Part shown: in pieces, positions 49,586 through 58,187 of the stretch
Numbering within the stretch: the first letter of the stretch is position 1
Layout of the letters: each line of letters opens with the position of its first letter
The notes under the pieces: generated by a model
The model's input: only the letters and a program-made list of their open reading frames with translations
Told to the model about the DNA's origin: nothing
Database searches by the model: none
Assembly (NCBI RefSeq): GCF_019402665.1
Contig: NZ_VSST01000036.1
Span: forward strand, 1-64,000
Reading direction: 5' to 3'
Length of the DNA stretch: 64,000 bases
Origin: Bradyrhizobium canariense
GTDB taxonomy: Bacteria; Pseudomonadota; Alphaproteobacteria; Rhizobiales; Xanthobacteraceae
Program-made: the position numbers and the translations under genes

Positions 49586-50983
49586 ATGGCCAACGAAGCA
49601 TTCGCCCTCTCGCCTATGTCTGCCCGCGCGGCCGAGCCGAACGAGCAGGATTACGACGCGATCCGCGAAGCCTTCATGGAGACCGCGCGCGGCCGCTGGT
49701 TCCTCGGCGAATACGCCAAGCGCAACCGCAATGCCGATACCCGCATGGTGCTCGACGCGGTCGCGAAAATCGAAGAAACCCTTGCGGCACAGCGCCAACC
49801 CGTCGTCGAGGACCGGCTGCCCGAGGCGCTGGTCGCGATCCGGCACGCGATCCGCGAAGCCGAGACGATCGCAATCGCGGCGTTCGATCCGGGGGCGATC
49901 GAGGCGAGCCTCGCACCGATCCCGCGCGGCCTGCGCATCATCAAGGAGATCTCCTGGCGCTGGCGCGAGATCGGCGCCGACGGGCGAATCTGCGACCTGA
50001 TTGATTCGCAGCTCGCTTCCATCGAGGCGGCCTGCGCGCAGGTTTCGACCATCGACCCCCGCGCCGACCTCAAGGCCGCATTCGATCTGCTCAAGGACCG
50101 GATCGACCAGACCGACACTGACGCAACGCCGCAGGCCGCGCGCCCCTCGCCGGCTCCGGTGCAGGAGGCACCGTCGCCCGTTGCGGAAGCTCCGCTGGCG
50201 GAGGCCGCGCCCGCGGCGATGGCCAGCGAAGCAGCCGTGGCTTTTACGGAGGCGCCGCAGGACATCGCAGAGGCGATCGAGCCCGAAGCCGCCGTGGAAG
50301 CGGCCGGAATCGTCGCCGAGGCCTTCTCCGTTGCCGAGCAGGCGACGGACGCCGCGCTTGAGCCGGAGACCGTCGCCGAGAGCCGGATCGCGCCTGAAGA
50401 CATCGTTTTTGAAGAGCCGGCCACTGAGGCCTTCGCGGAGGTAACGGACGAATTTTCGCTCGATGCCGCAGCGGAAGCCGAGGACGAAGCCATACTCGAC
50501 GCGATCGCGCTGGAGATGGCCGCACCCGATCCGGAATTCGACGAGATCATCGAACCGGTCGAGTTGGAAGCGACCGTTCCCGAGCCGGTGGTTGCGGAGG
50601 CCGCAGCGCCCATCGTAGCCGAGAGACCGGAGCCGATCGCATCGGAGCCGGCCGCAGCCGAGCCAGTCTCCGCCGCAGCGGTGGTGGAGGAGCCTGTAGA
50701 GGAAGCGCCGATCGCGATGGAGTCGCTGGCGCGCCTCACCAACGCCATTGCGGAAGCCGCCGCCGAAGTGATGGAGCAGCCGGCGCCGGTCATGGCAGCC
50801 GCCGCGACATTCGGCGCGGCGCAGGCCACGACGCTGCCGATGACGTCGCCGGTTTCGGAAGCCTCACTTGGCGCCACCATCCTCGCCAGCGGCATCCTGC
50901 AGAAGCCCCGCGCCGCCGCAAACGACCCCATGGCGCCAATCCGCCGCATGACCCAAGCCGAGAAGATCGCGTTCTTCTCGTAA
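49586..50983 (+). CDS. Ala/Glu-rich protein, unknown function
   Basis: A 465-residue acidic protein. The first ~170 residues are helical and look conserved (AIREAFMETARGRWFLGEYAKRNR, RGLRIIKEISWRWREIGADGRICDLI). Residues ~185-420 are a low-complexity Ala/Glu/Pro/Val linker with no fold. The extreme C-terminus ends with a short conserved-looking motif (PMAPIRRMTQAEKIAFFS). I do not recognise the family; the layout (globular head, long acidic linker, short tail motif) suggests an adaptor. The start ATG is at 49586, a few codons after a possible earlier ATG. It is followed after 13 nt by a small gene. Confidence 0.7.
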   Translation: MANEAFALSPMSARAAEPNEQDYDAIREAFMETARGRWFLGEYAKRNRNADTRMVLDAVAKIEETLAAQRQPVVEDRLPEALVAIRHAIREAETIAIAAFDPGAIEASLAPIPRGLRIIKEISWRWREIGADGRICDLIDSQLASIEAACAQVSTIDPRADLKAAFDLLKDRIDQTDTDATPQAARPSPAPVQEAPSPVAEAPLAEAAPAAMASEAAVAFTEAPQDIAEAIEPEAAVEAAGIVAEAFSVAEQATDAALEPETVAESRIAPEDIVFEEPATEAFAEVTDEFSLDAAAEAEDEAILDAIALEMAAPDPEFDEIIEPVELEATVPEPVVAEAAAPIVAERPEPIASEPAAAEPVSAAAVVEEPVEEAPIAMESLARLTNAIAEAAAEVMEQPAPVMAAAATFGAAQATTLPMTSPVSEASLGATILASGILQKPRAAANDPMAPIRRMTQAEKIAFFS

Positions 50984-50996
50984 GGGGACGCAGCGC

Positions 50997-51320
50997 ATGT
51001 CCTCCACCGTAGACACCCTCACCCTCTGGCGTCCCGTCGGACCGAAAGACCTGGAGCTAATCGAGCAATCCGGCATGCGCGCGTTTCCGCCGCGCCTGCC
51101 GGACCAGCCGATCTTCTATCCGGTGCTGACGGAAGACTACGCCATCAAGATCGCGCGCGATTGGAACGTCCCGGCGAACGGCTCAGGCTTCTTGACGCGC
51201 TTCCAGGTCAAGCCCAGCTTCATCGAAGGATACGACGTGCAGGAGGCGGGCGGCCGCTCACATCTGGAGTACTGGATTCCGGCAGAGGACCTCGATGGCT
51301 TCCCGCAATCGTCGGCCTGA
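50997..51320 (+). CDS. Small conserved protein, downstream partner of the Ala/Glu-rich gene
   Basis: A 107-residue protein with LWRPVGPKDLELIEQSGMRAFPPRLPDQPIFYPVL, EDYAIKIARDWN and SHLEYWIPAEDLDGF. This pattern recurs in bacterial genomes under the (probably mistaken) name 'ADP-ribosylation/crystallin J1', from memory. No catalytic motif is evident. It lies 13 nt after the Ala/Glu-rich gene, with GGGGAC upstream of the ATG, and is probably co-transcribed. Confidence 0.7.
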   Translation: MSSTVDTLTLWRPVGPKDLELIEQSGMRAFPPRLPDQPIFYPVLTEDYAIKIARDWNVPANGSGFLTRFQVKPSFIEGYDVQEAGGRSHLEYWIPAEDLDGFPQSSA

Positions 51321-51365
51321 TCGAGGTCGTCCGCAGCTTCCCCTAGCTGCCGCGCACTCAGCCCC

Positions 51366-51725
51366 TCACCCGCAATTCCACACTGCGCCGATCGGCGTCC
51401 GCGTCCAGCACGGCCCAAAACTGCCGCCATTGTAGCGGCCGCCGCCGAAGCCGGGCCGGCCGAAATAGCGCCACTCACCATCCCAGCCGTAATATTGCGG
51501 AACTGGATCGATGTACCAATGGCGTCGGTCGCTGGGCGACATCCGCCGCATCGCTTCCTTCTGCTTATAGAGCGGAATGCTGTTGCTCAGCGGCTGGCGA
51601 TAGCCCGGCAGGAAGCCGTAGCCATGCCAGGCTTGCTTGGGACGCTTTTGGATTGAAGCAGCCGGCGCGACAGCCGGCAGCAGCGATAGGACGATAGCGA
51701 TAGATAGACATAAAAAGCGTGACAT
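51366..51725 (-). CDS. Small secreted protein with Gly/Tyr/Trp-rich C-terminus
   Basis: A 119-residue protein: signal peptide (SRFLCLSIAIVLSLLPAVAP, cleavage near APAAS), then YKQKEAMRRMSPSDRRHWYIDP and an aromatic/glycine-rich end (QYYGWDGEWRYFGRPGFGGGRYNG, PCWTRTPIGAVWNCG) with two Cys residues. Such short proteins are common in Bradyrhizobium; function unknown. The start at 51725 matches the signal peptide; twelve more codons exist upstream. It converges with the small partner gene. Confidence 0.65.
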   Translation of the reverse strand: MSRFLCLSIAIVLSLLPAVAPAASIQKRPKQAWHGYGFLPGYRQPLSNSIPLYKQKEAMRRMSPSDRRHWYIDPVPQYYGWDGEWRYFGRPGFGGGRYNGGSFGPCWTRTPIGAVWNCG

Positions 51726-51848
51726 GGATCGACGATAGACGGCCGCTTGCGGAATGACCATTCAAATTCGAGTGCCAAGTAACAAAGCCCTCACGAAACC
51801 GAATAGCAGATCGAGCGGCAGGAATCCTATCGATTAAGGTGTAGAAAC

Positions 51849-52166
51849 ATGATTGGCGAAGTGATTGTCATTGGCGATCTGCAATTGCGTGACGGCGCCT
51901 CTGTCGACGAACACGACCGGCTCGGCGCGCGCATGTACGACATCGTCAGCCGTCTTCCCGGCTTTGTGTCGGTCAAGTCGTTCAAGGCCGAGGACGGCGA
52001 GGAGCTCACCGTGTTCCGTTTTGCCTCGGAGGAAGCGCTCGAAGCCTGGCGCACTCACCCCGAACATGTCGAGACGATGAAGCGGGGACATGCCGAGTTC
52101 TACGCCAGCGGCTTCCTGCAGATCTGCAAGGTGATCCGCGAGGTCGGACCATTCGAGCACGCGTGA
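51849..52166 (+). CDS. ABM-domain (antibiotic biosynthesis monooxygenase-like) protein
   Basis: A 105-residue dimeric alpha-beta barrel protein of the ABM type: VIVIGDLQLRDGASVDEHDRLGARMYDIVSRLPGFVSVKSF, then FASEEALEAWRTHPEHVETMKRGHAEFYASGFLQICKVIRE. These small folds are seen in heme-degrading enzymes and quinone monooxygenases but many have other roles; no substrate is evident. It is alone between two minus-strand genes. Confidence 0.8.
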   Translation: MIGEVIVIGDLQLRDGASVDEHDRLGARMYDIVSRLPGFVSVKSFKAEDGEELTVFRFASEEALEAWRTHPEHVETMKRGHAEFYASGFLQICKVIREVGPFEHA

Positions 52167-52196
52167 CGCCGTCCCGCATCATTCGATCGCGCGCTG

Positions 52197-52640
52197 CTAG
52201 CTGATCACACCCTTCCTGATCAGGAAGCATCCGTAACTGCTGCTGTCGCCGACCTGTACGACGCCAAAGCTCGCCGCCGCCGCGCGATAAAAATCCGGCC
52301 GCGAGAGTTTTCCGGGCGTGACGGGCCGGCCGGCGGCACGCTCGATCTCCGCGAGCACCGTGCGCTGCACGTCGGGGACGCGGCTGGGATCGTCGACCGG
52401 CATCATCACGCGCACCGGATCGGGATCGAAATCGTCGAGCGGGTAGACCGACATGATAGCGCGGATCGCGGTCTCCATGCTGATGCCCGGCAACTGGATC
52501 AGGCGCTGCGAATTCGTGCTCTGCGCGATGCGTGCCGCGGGGTGGTTGGCATCGACGAAAACGAGGTCGTCGCCGTGGCCCATGGACGCCAGCAGCCAGA
52601 GCAGGTCTGGCGTGAGGATCGGATCGATCGATTTCAGCAT
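52197..52640 (-). CDS. FucU/RbsD-family sugar mutarotase
   Basis: A 147-residue protein of the RbsD/FucU fold. Typical segments are MLKSIDPILTPDLLWLLASMGHGDDLVFVDANHPA (with the catalytic HGD...H region), IQLPGISMETAIRAIMSVYPLDDF and SYGCFLIRKGVI at the end. FucU interconverts anomers of L-fucose and other sugars. The start at 52640 is the conserved MLKSIDP; an upstream in-frame extension runs into the divergent gap. No fucose genes are nearby. It is divergent from the caspase-like gene (~165 bp). Confidence 0.88.
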   Translation of the reverse strand: MLKSIDPILTPDLLWLLASMGHGDDLVFVDANHPAARIAQSTNSQRLIQLPGISMETAIRAIMSVYPLDDFDPDPVRVMMPVDDPSRVPDVQRTVLAEIERAAGRPVTPGKLSRPDFYRAAAASFGVVQVGDSSSYGCFLIRKGVIS

Positions 52641-52804
52641 GTGACGGACTGTCCTCCCATCGTGCACCCACCTTGGCGGGTTCCAAGCGTGATTCAGATC
52701 ACGCAATCTACCATGGTGATGGCGATCACGGACCTCAAACTCGAACGCGGCCAAGCTCCCCGGCAACCAATCTCGTATCGAGATCAGTGCCAAAGGAGCA
52801 CGCC

Positions 52805-54625
52805 ATGTTCCGCCTAAAACCTTTTCTGATGACGGCCAGCCTGCTGGGAAGCCTGTTCGGCTTCGCCTGCGGGCCTGTTTCCGCGCAAGTCGCCCCGGTC
52901 GAGCCGGCCCCCACCGCGCTGCAAGGTCCGGAACAGCGTGTGGCGCTGGTGATCGGCAATTCGAACTACCAGAACGCGCCGCAGCTCGCCAACCCCGACA
53001 ATGACGCGGAGTCCATGGCTAAATTCCTGAACTCCGCCGGGTTCGAAGTGGTCGCCGCGACCGACCTCACCCAGAACGACATGCTCCGCGTGGTCCAGGA
53101 CTTCTCCGCCAAAGTGTCGGCGCGCGGTCCGAACACGGTGGCGATGGTCTACTACGCCGGTCACGGCGTGCAGCTCGCCGGCGAGAATTACCTCGTTCCC
53201 GTCGATGCCAAGGTCTCGAGCCAGACCGAGCTCGTCAACAACTCCGTGCGCCTGGTCGATGTGATGTCGACGCTGGAGACGATCCCGAGCCGCATGCGCA
53301 TCGTCATCCTCGACGCCTGCCGCAACAACCCGTTCCCAAACGTGAATGATGCCGGTCGCGGCTTGGCCATCGTCGATGCCCCGAACGGTTCAATCGTCGG
53401 TTACTCGACCGCACCGGGCGCGGAAGCGCAGGACGGCACCGGCGGCCACAGCCCCTACACGCAGGCCTTCCTGAACGTCGCGCGCGAGCCCAACGTGCCG
53501 ATCGAGCAGCTGTTCAAGCGCGTGCGCCTCGAAGTGAACCAGACCACCAGCGGCGCGCAGATCCCGTGGGAGAGCTCGTCGCTGACGTCTGACTTCACCT
53601 TCTTCGGCGACACCGCTGTCGCCGCCAGCCGCGCGCCGGTGAATGCGCCTGTGGTGCAGATGGCCTCCAACCTGCCGAGCCGCTCGACCCGTCAGGCCTA
53701 TGACTACGTCGTGTCCGAGGCGCGGCCGGAGTACTATCAGGAGTTCATCACGATGTATCCGCACGACCCGCTGTGTGACCACGTCCGCTGGCTGCTCAAC
53801 AACCTGCTGCTCACGCAGGCCTGGCACAAGGCGGTGCTCGCGAACTCGCCGCTCGGCTACAAGAACTTCTACGACAGCTACGGCAACACGCCCTATGCGC
53901 AGGTCGCGCTCAAGCTCCAGATGCAGCCGAAGCAGATCCCCTTGATGCAGGCGACCAAATTCCTGGCGCCGCAGAATATCGCCCCGACCTTCAAGATCGG
54001 CAATCTCGGCCAGCCCAAATACATGCCGCTGCAGCAGGGTAATGGCGGCGCGCAAGTGAACGGCAATTTGCCGATCGTGCAGAAGTCGGGCGACAACAAC
54101 GGCATCGGCAAGCTCGGCAATGGCGGCCAGCTCGTCAACCTGCCGGCGGGCAATAACCAGCCGAATGGCACGCCGTCGCAGACCCCAGGCAAGATCGTCA
54201 CCCTGCCTGCGCCGACCAACACCACCACCAACAACACCGGCGGCATCGGCAAGATCGTGACGCTGCCCGCGACCAACAACCAGAATGGCGGCAGCAACAA
54301 TGCCGGCACCAACGGCACGACCAATAGCCCTTCTGGCAAGATCGTGAGCATGCCGGTGAATGTCGGCAAGGGCGGCACGACCATCGATACGAAGCCGGTC
54401 GTGCAGACCCAGAACAATCCGGTCCGCATCAACAACGGCGTGAAGCTCAACGACAACCCGGTGAACAAGGTGCAGGTCCAGAACAACCAGCAGAACACCC
54501 GCCCGCAGTTCAATCCGACCAACCGCATCGTCAACAACGACGGGAACAACTTCCATCAGTCGATGAACCAGGCTCCGAGCATGAACAGCGGCGGCAACAA
54601 TCACCACGGCGGTTTCATGCACTGA
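52805..54625 (+). CDS. Secreted caspase-like (peptidase C14) protein with Asn/Gly-rich tail
   Basis: A 606-residue protein with signal peptide (MFRLKPFLMTASLLGSLFGF, cleavage near VSAQ). The caspase-like p20 domain (residues ~45-260) has RVALVIGNSNY, catalytic H120 in VYYAGHGVQ and C172 in LDACRNNPF. A helical region (~290-400) has EYYQEFITMYP. The C-terminal ~200 residues are Asn/Gly/Thr-rich low complexity with repeated GKIV(T/S)(L/M)P(A/V) motifs. It should act in the periplasm or outside as a cysteine peptidase cleaving after basic residues, if active. A good ribosome site (AAGGAG) supports the start. Regulated cell death or defence is a guess. Confidence 0.82.
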   Translation: MFRLKPFLMTASLLGSLFGFACGPVSAQVAPVEPAPTALQGPEQRVALVIGNSNYQNAPQLANPDNDAESMAKFLNSAGFEVVAATDLTQNDMLRVVQDFSAKVSARGPNTVAMVYYAGHGVQLAGENYLVPVDAKVSSQTELVNNSVRLVDVMSTLETIPSRMRIVILDACRNNPFPNVNDAGRGLAIVDAPNGSIVGYSTAPGAEAQDGTGGHSPYTQAFLNVAREPNVPIEQLFKRVRLEVNQTTSGAQIPWESSSLTSDFTFFGDTAVAASRAPVNAPVVQMASNLPSRSTRQAYDYVVSEARPEYYQEFITMYPHDPLCDHVRWLLNNLLLTQAWHKAVLANSPLGYKNFYDSYGNTPYAQVALKLQMQPKQIPLMQATKFLAPQNIAPTFKIGNLGQPKYMPLQQGNGGAQVNGNLPIVQKSGDNNGIGKLGNGGQLVNLPAGNNQPNGTPSQTPGKIVTLPAPTNTTTNNTGGIGKIVTLPATNNQNGGSNNAGTNGTTNSPSGKIVSMPVNVGKGGTTIDTKPVVQTQNNPVRINNGVKLNDNPVNKVQVQNNQQNTRPQFNPTNRIVNNDGNNFHQSMNQAPSMNSGGNNHHGGFMH

Positions 54626-54645
54626 TGCCGCGAAGAAAGTGCGCT

Positions 54646-54783
54646 CCCTCCCCCGCTTGCGGGGGAGGGCTGGGGAGAGGGTTTCTCCGCAATGGGACAG
54701 CTAGCGACTTACGAGAGTACCCCCGCTTGGAGGAAGCCCCCACCCGGCGCTTCGCGCCGACCTCCCCCGCAAGCGGGGGAGGT
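54646..54783. repeat. Palindromic intergenic repeat (CTCCCCCGC/GCGGGGGAG family)
   Basis: Two nested hairpins CTCCCCCGCTTGCGGGGGAG and CCTCCCCCGCAAGCGGGGGAGG at either end of a ~140-bp element. Confidence 0.75.
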
Positions 54784-54822
54784 TGCACCGAGCAAAGCCG
54801 CGAGTTCGAACCCACATACGAC

Positions 54823-54866
54823 AAATAAAGAAGGGGCAGAGCGGTGACGCTCTGCCCCTTCTTCAT
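54823..54866 (+). terminator. Strong bidirectional terminator after the caspase-like gene
   Basis: Perfect 15-bp stem AGAAGGGGCAGAGCG/CGCTCTGCCCCTTCT around GTGA. Confidence 0.75.
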
Positions 54867-54915
54867 AGGGGGGAATAGACAGGATCAGCCTTTGACGCGG
54901 TCGGAGCGCGCGCCT

Positions 54916-55047
54916 CGTCCTTCGAGACGCCCGCTTCGCGGTCTCCTCAGGATGAGGCTAATCGGCGTCGGTGCTGATTGAAGCTTCTGCCGCGCACTCT
55001 GTCCTCATCCTGAGGAGCCCGCGAAGCGGGCGTCTCGAAGGATGGGC
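54916..55047. repeat. Palindromic intergenic repeat (CGTCCTTCGAGACGCCCGCTTCGC family)
   Basis: Arms TCCTTCGAGACGCCCGCTTC and GAAGCGGGCGTCTCGAAGGA flank CTCATCCTGAGGAG-type inner palindromes. Fills the gap to the dehydratase gene. Confidence 0.75.
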
Positions 55048-55063
55048 CACAGGGAAACTGCTC

Positions 55064-56047
55064 TCAGGCCACCAGCTCGGCAAACAGATCGGCATCGACA
55101 TTGCCGCCGGAGAGCACGATGACGACGTTCTTGCCGGCGACGTCGAGACGTCCGGCGAGCAGCGCGGCAAGGCCGACGGCACCGCCCGGCTCGACCACGA
55201 GCTTCAGCTCGCGATAGGCAAACGCGACCGCCGCGCCGACTTCCTTGTCCGACGCGGTGACACCGCGCGCGAGCAGCTTGCTGTTGATTGCAAACGTCAT
55301 CTCACCGGGGATCAAGGCCATCAGCGCATCGCAGATGGTGCGGCCTGCCGGCCCGTGCGGCTCACGATGCCCTGCGGTCAGCGACAGGCCGTGATCGTCG
55401 AACGCTTCGGGCTCGGCCACGACGATTTGGGCCAGCGGGTAGCGTGCCTTCACGGCGGTCGCGACGCCCGCGATCAGGCCGCCGCCGGAGGCCGGCGCCA
55501 CCACGACGTCAGGGGCGAGACCGAGCGCCGCCATGTCCTCGGCGATCTCGCGGCCGGCGGTGCCTTGGCCGGCGATCACGAAGGGATCGTCATAGGGCCT
55601 GACCAGTGTCGCGCCGCGCTTCTCGGCGATGCCGCGCGAGATCGCCTCGCGGTCGTCGCGGTCGCGGTCGTACAGCACCACTTCGGCACCGTAGGATTTG
55701 GTGCGCTCGCGCTTCGACAACGGCGCATCCGCAGGCATCACGATGGTCGCCTGCATGTCGAGGATCTTGGCCGCCGCCGCCACTCCCTGGGCATGGTTGC
55801 CGGAGGAGAACGCGACCACGCCGCCGGCGCGCTTGTCCTGCGGGATCGAGGCGACCTTGTTGAAGGCACCGCGGAACTTGAACGAGCCGGTGCGCTGGAG
55901 CATCTCCGGCTTGAGATAGACCTTCGCGCCGACGCGTTCGTTGAGCACGGGAAAGGACAGCAGCGGGGTGCGGACGGCGAAGGGTGCGATCACGCGTGCT
56001 GCGGCATCGATATCGGCAGGGCCGATCGGGAGGAGCTGTTCTGTCAT
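55064..56047 (-). CDS. Threonine/serine dehydratase-like PLP enzyme
   Basis: A 327-residue fold-type-II PLP enzyme. The PLP lysine is K57 in GSFKFRGA, the glycine-rich phosphate loop is SGGGLIAGVA, and the substrate motif is SSGNHAQGVA. It matches catabolic-type threonine/serine dehydratases (serine racemase-like) lacking the ACT regulatory domain. Possible products are 2-oxobutyrate and ammonia. It is monocistronic on the minus strand, 63 nt after the GT4 gene stop on the same strand but with no clear link. Confidence 0.88.
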   Translation of the reverse strand: MTEQLLPIGPADIDAAARVIAPFAVRTPLLSFPVLNERVGAKVYLKPEMLQRTGSFKFRGAFNKVASIPQDKRAGGVVAFSSGNHAQGVAAAAKILDMQATIVMPADAPLSKRERTKSYGAEVVLYDRDRDDREAISRGIAEKRGATLVRPYDDPFVIAGQGTAGREIAEDMAALGLAPDVVVAPASGGGLIAGVATAVKARYPLAQIVVAEPEAFDDHGLSLTAGHREPHGPAGRTICDALMALIPGEMTFAINSKLLARGVTASDKEVGAAVAFAYRELKLVVEPGGAVGLAALLAGRLDVAGKNVVIVLSGGNVDADLFAELVA

Positions 56048-56110
56048 GCCCGATGTTATCGCGCCGGATGAGGCGCGAGCAAGACATCTCCGCGCGAGGC
56101 TTTCGTCCCC

Positions 56111-57154
56111 TCAGGCGACGAATCGCGCCGGTTCTGCTCCGTTTCGGCCCGGCATCACGGCGCCGACCGCCAAAATGCTGTCGATAAAAGCCCGGGCCGA
56201 GGTTTCCCAGGTGTAGTTGGCGGCGAATTCCACGCAGTCCTGCCGGGAGACGTCCAGCGCGGCGAAGCAGGCGCTGCGCAGATCGTGATCGAGCGCGCCG
56301 ACCGGCGCGTCGCCGATCACGTCGCGGGGGCCCTTCACCGGAAACGCCGCGACCGGCAGCCCGCTCGCCAGCGCTTCGAGCAGGACCAGGCCGAAGGTGT
56401 CGGTCTTGCTCGGAAACACGAAGACATCGGCGGCAGCGTAAATGTCCGCCAGTTCCTCGCCGTGCTTCTCGCCGAGGAAGATCGCGTCCGGATAAGCCTC
56501 CTCCAGAGCGACACGCGCCGGACCGTCGCCGACGATCACCTTGGTGCCGGGCAGGTCGAGGTCGAGGAACGCCTCGAGATTCTTCTCCACCGCGACCCGG
56601 CCGACCGACAGAAACACCGGCGCCGGCAGGCAGAGATCGATCACGCGGGGATGGAACAAATGGGTGTCGACGCCGCGCGGCCACAGCACGACATTGTCGA
56701 AGCCGCGCTCGGTCAGCTCGCTGGCGAGCGCCGGCGTCGCCGCCATCACGGCGCGGCTGGGGCTGTGGAATCGGCGCAGCGCCCGCCAGATCAGCGAGCC
56801 CGGCACCGGCACGCGGGCGCGGACATATTCGGGAAAGCGGGTGTGGAAGCTGGTCGTGAAGGGCAGCTTGCGCTGGCGGCAATAGCGGCGGACCATTAGG
56901 CCGATCGGCCCCTCGGTCGCGATGTGGATGCTGTCGGGGTGCGCCTCTTCGATCAGCTTCGCGATTCTCCCCGGCCGTGGCATCGCCAGCCGCACGTCAC
57001 GATAGCTCGGCATCGCAAAGGTGCGGAACGATTGCGGCGTCAGGAACGAGAATTCGACGTCGAGACTTTTGGCGGCATCAGCAAGCTTGGTCAGCGTCCG
57101 AACCACACCGTTGACTTGCGGGTGCCAGGCGTCGGTCGCGACCAGGATGCGCAT
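56111..57154 (-). CDS. GT4-family glycosyltransferase
   Basis: A 347-residue GT-B enzyme of the GT4 group. It opens with RILVATDAWHPQVNGVVRTL, has the acceptor-side HTRFPEY histidine, and carries the donor-site E-x7-E type motif in FGLVLLEALASGLPVAAFPV preceded by VFPSKTDT. It resembles the alpha-mannosyl/glucuronosyl transferases acting on glycerolipids. The metallophosphoesterase gene lies only 13 nt upstream, so the two are probably co-transcribed and act in envelope lipid metabolism. Acceptor is unknown. Confidence 0.9.
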   Translation of the reverse strand: MRILVATDAWHPQVNGVVRTLTKLADAAKSLDVEFSFLTPQSFRTFAMPSYRDVRLAMPRPGRIAKLIEEAHPDSIHIATEGPIGLMVRRYCRQRKLPFTTSFHTRFPEYVRARVPVPGSLIWRALRRFHSPSRAVMAATPALASELTERGFDNVVLWPRGVDTHLFHPRVIDLCLPAPVFLSVGRVAVEKNLEAFLDLDLPGTKVIVGDGPARVALEEAYPDAIFLGEKHGEELADIYAAADVFVFPSKTDTFGLVLLEALASGLPVAAFPVKGPRDVIGDAPVGALDHDLRSACFAALDVSRQDCVEFAANYTWETSARAFIDSILAVGAVMPGRNGAEPARFVA

Positions 57155-57167
57155 CAGGTTGCCTTTG

Positions 57168-57980
57168 TCATGCAGCTCTCGCTGCGACCTGCGGGACCTG
57201 TGCCGGCTTCTCGGCCTGGTCCGCCCAGGTGATGATCTCGAAATGGCCGTCGTCGTGCTCGACCAGCGCCGTGCAGCTCTCGACCCAGTCGCCGCAATTC
57301 ATGTAGCGGATGCCGCCCTCGTCGCGGATCACCGCGTAATGGATGTGGCCGCAGATCACGCCGTCGGCGTCGTGGCGCCGCGCTTCGGCGGCGAGCGCCT
57401 GCTCGAACGCTCCGATATAATTGACGGCGTTCTTGACCTTCTGCTTGGCCCATTGCGACAGCGACCAATAGGGCACCTTGAACATGCGCCGGAAGAAGTT
57501 GACGAAGCGATTGAGCTGGATCGCGAAGTCGTAGGCCTTGTCGCCGAGATGGGCGAGCCAGCGTGCGTTCTGCACCACGAGGTCGAAGATATCGCCGTGG
57601 ATGACGAGATAGCGCTTGCCGTCCGCGCCGGTGTGGACGGTGTTCTCGACCACGTCGATGCCGCCGAAATGCGTGCCGTAGTAGTTGCGCAGGAACTCGT
57701 CGTGATTGCCGGGGATGTAGATCACCTTGGCGCCCTTGCGCGCCTTGCGCAAAAGCTTCTGGACGAGATCGTTATGCGATTGCGGCCAATGCCAGCTCGA
57801 TTTCAGCGCCCAGCCGTCGACGATGTCGCCGACGAGATAGATCGTATCGGCATCATGGAAACGCAGGAAATCGAGCAGAAGATCGGCTTGAGAACCGCGG
57901 GCTCCGAGATGAACGTCGGAGATGAACAACGTGCGAAAGCGCCGCTCCGGGCTCTCGTCACTCACATCGTAACTTCCCAT
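57168..57980 (-). CDS. LpxH-like UDP-2,3-diacylglucosamine diphosphatase/metallophosphoesterase
   Basis: A 270-residue calcineurin-like phosphoesterase. Motifs in order are LFISDVHLGARGSQADLLLDFL, VGDIVDGW, PGNHDEFLRNY, VIHGDIFD and CGHIHYAVI. They match the LpxH/LpxH2-type metallophosphoesterases that cleave UDP-diacylglucosamine to lipid X and UMP. In alphaproteobacteria that step may instead be done by LpxI, so this paralogue could act on another UDP-lipid. The start at 57980 is chosen by the conserved N-terminus; the GT4 gene follows after 13 nt. Confidence 0.85.
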   Translation of the reverse strand: MGSYDVSDESPERRFRTLFISDVHLGARGSQADLLLDFLRFHDADTIYLVGDIVDGWALKSSWHWPQSHNDLVQKLLRKARKGAKVIYIPGNHDEFLRNYYGTHFGGIDVVENTVHTGADGKRYLVIHGDIFDLVVQNARWLAHLGDKAYDFAIQLNRFVNFFRRMFKVPYWSLSQWAKQKVKNAVNYIGAFEQALAAEARRHDADGVICGHIHYAVIRDEGGIRYMNCGDWVESCTALVEHDDGHFEIITWADQAEKPAQVPQVAARAA

Positions 57981-58187
57981 GCGCCAGCCTGTAACAATGT
58001 CCCGTGACAGGGGGATGACCAATTGAACCTTTGAGGCACCTTCGGAACCGAATCGCGCTTGCCTCGCCCACCCCGCGAATATCAGTCGCATGCGACAATC
58101 AGGCGACATGGCGTCGCAGCGGCCTCCGCAAGAACCCGGAACTGCATGGGTTCGATGGGTGAACCGCGGCGCGCTCGCGACCCGCGT

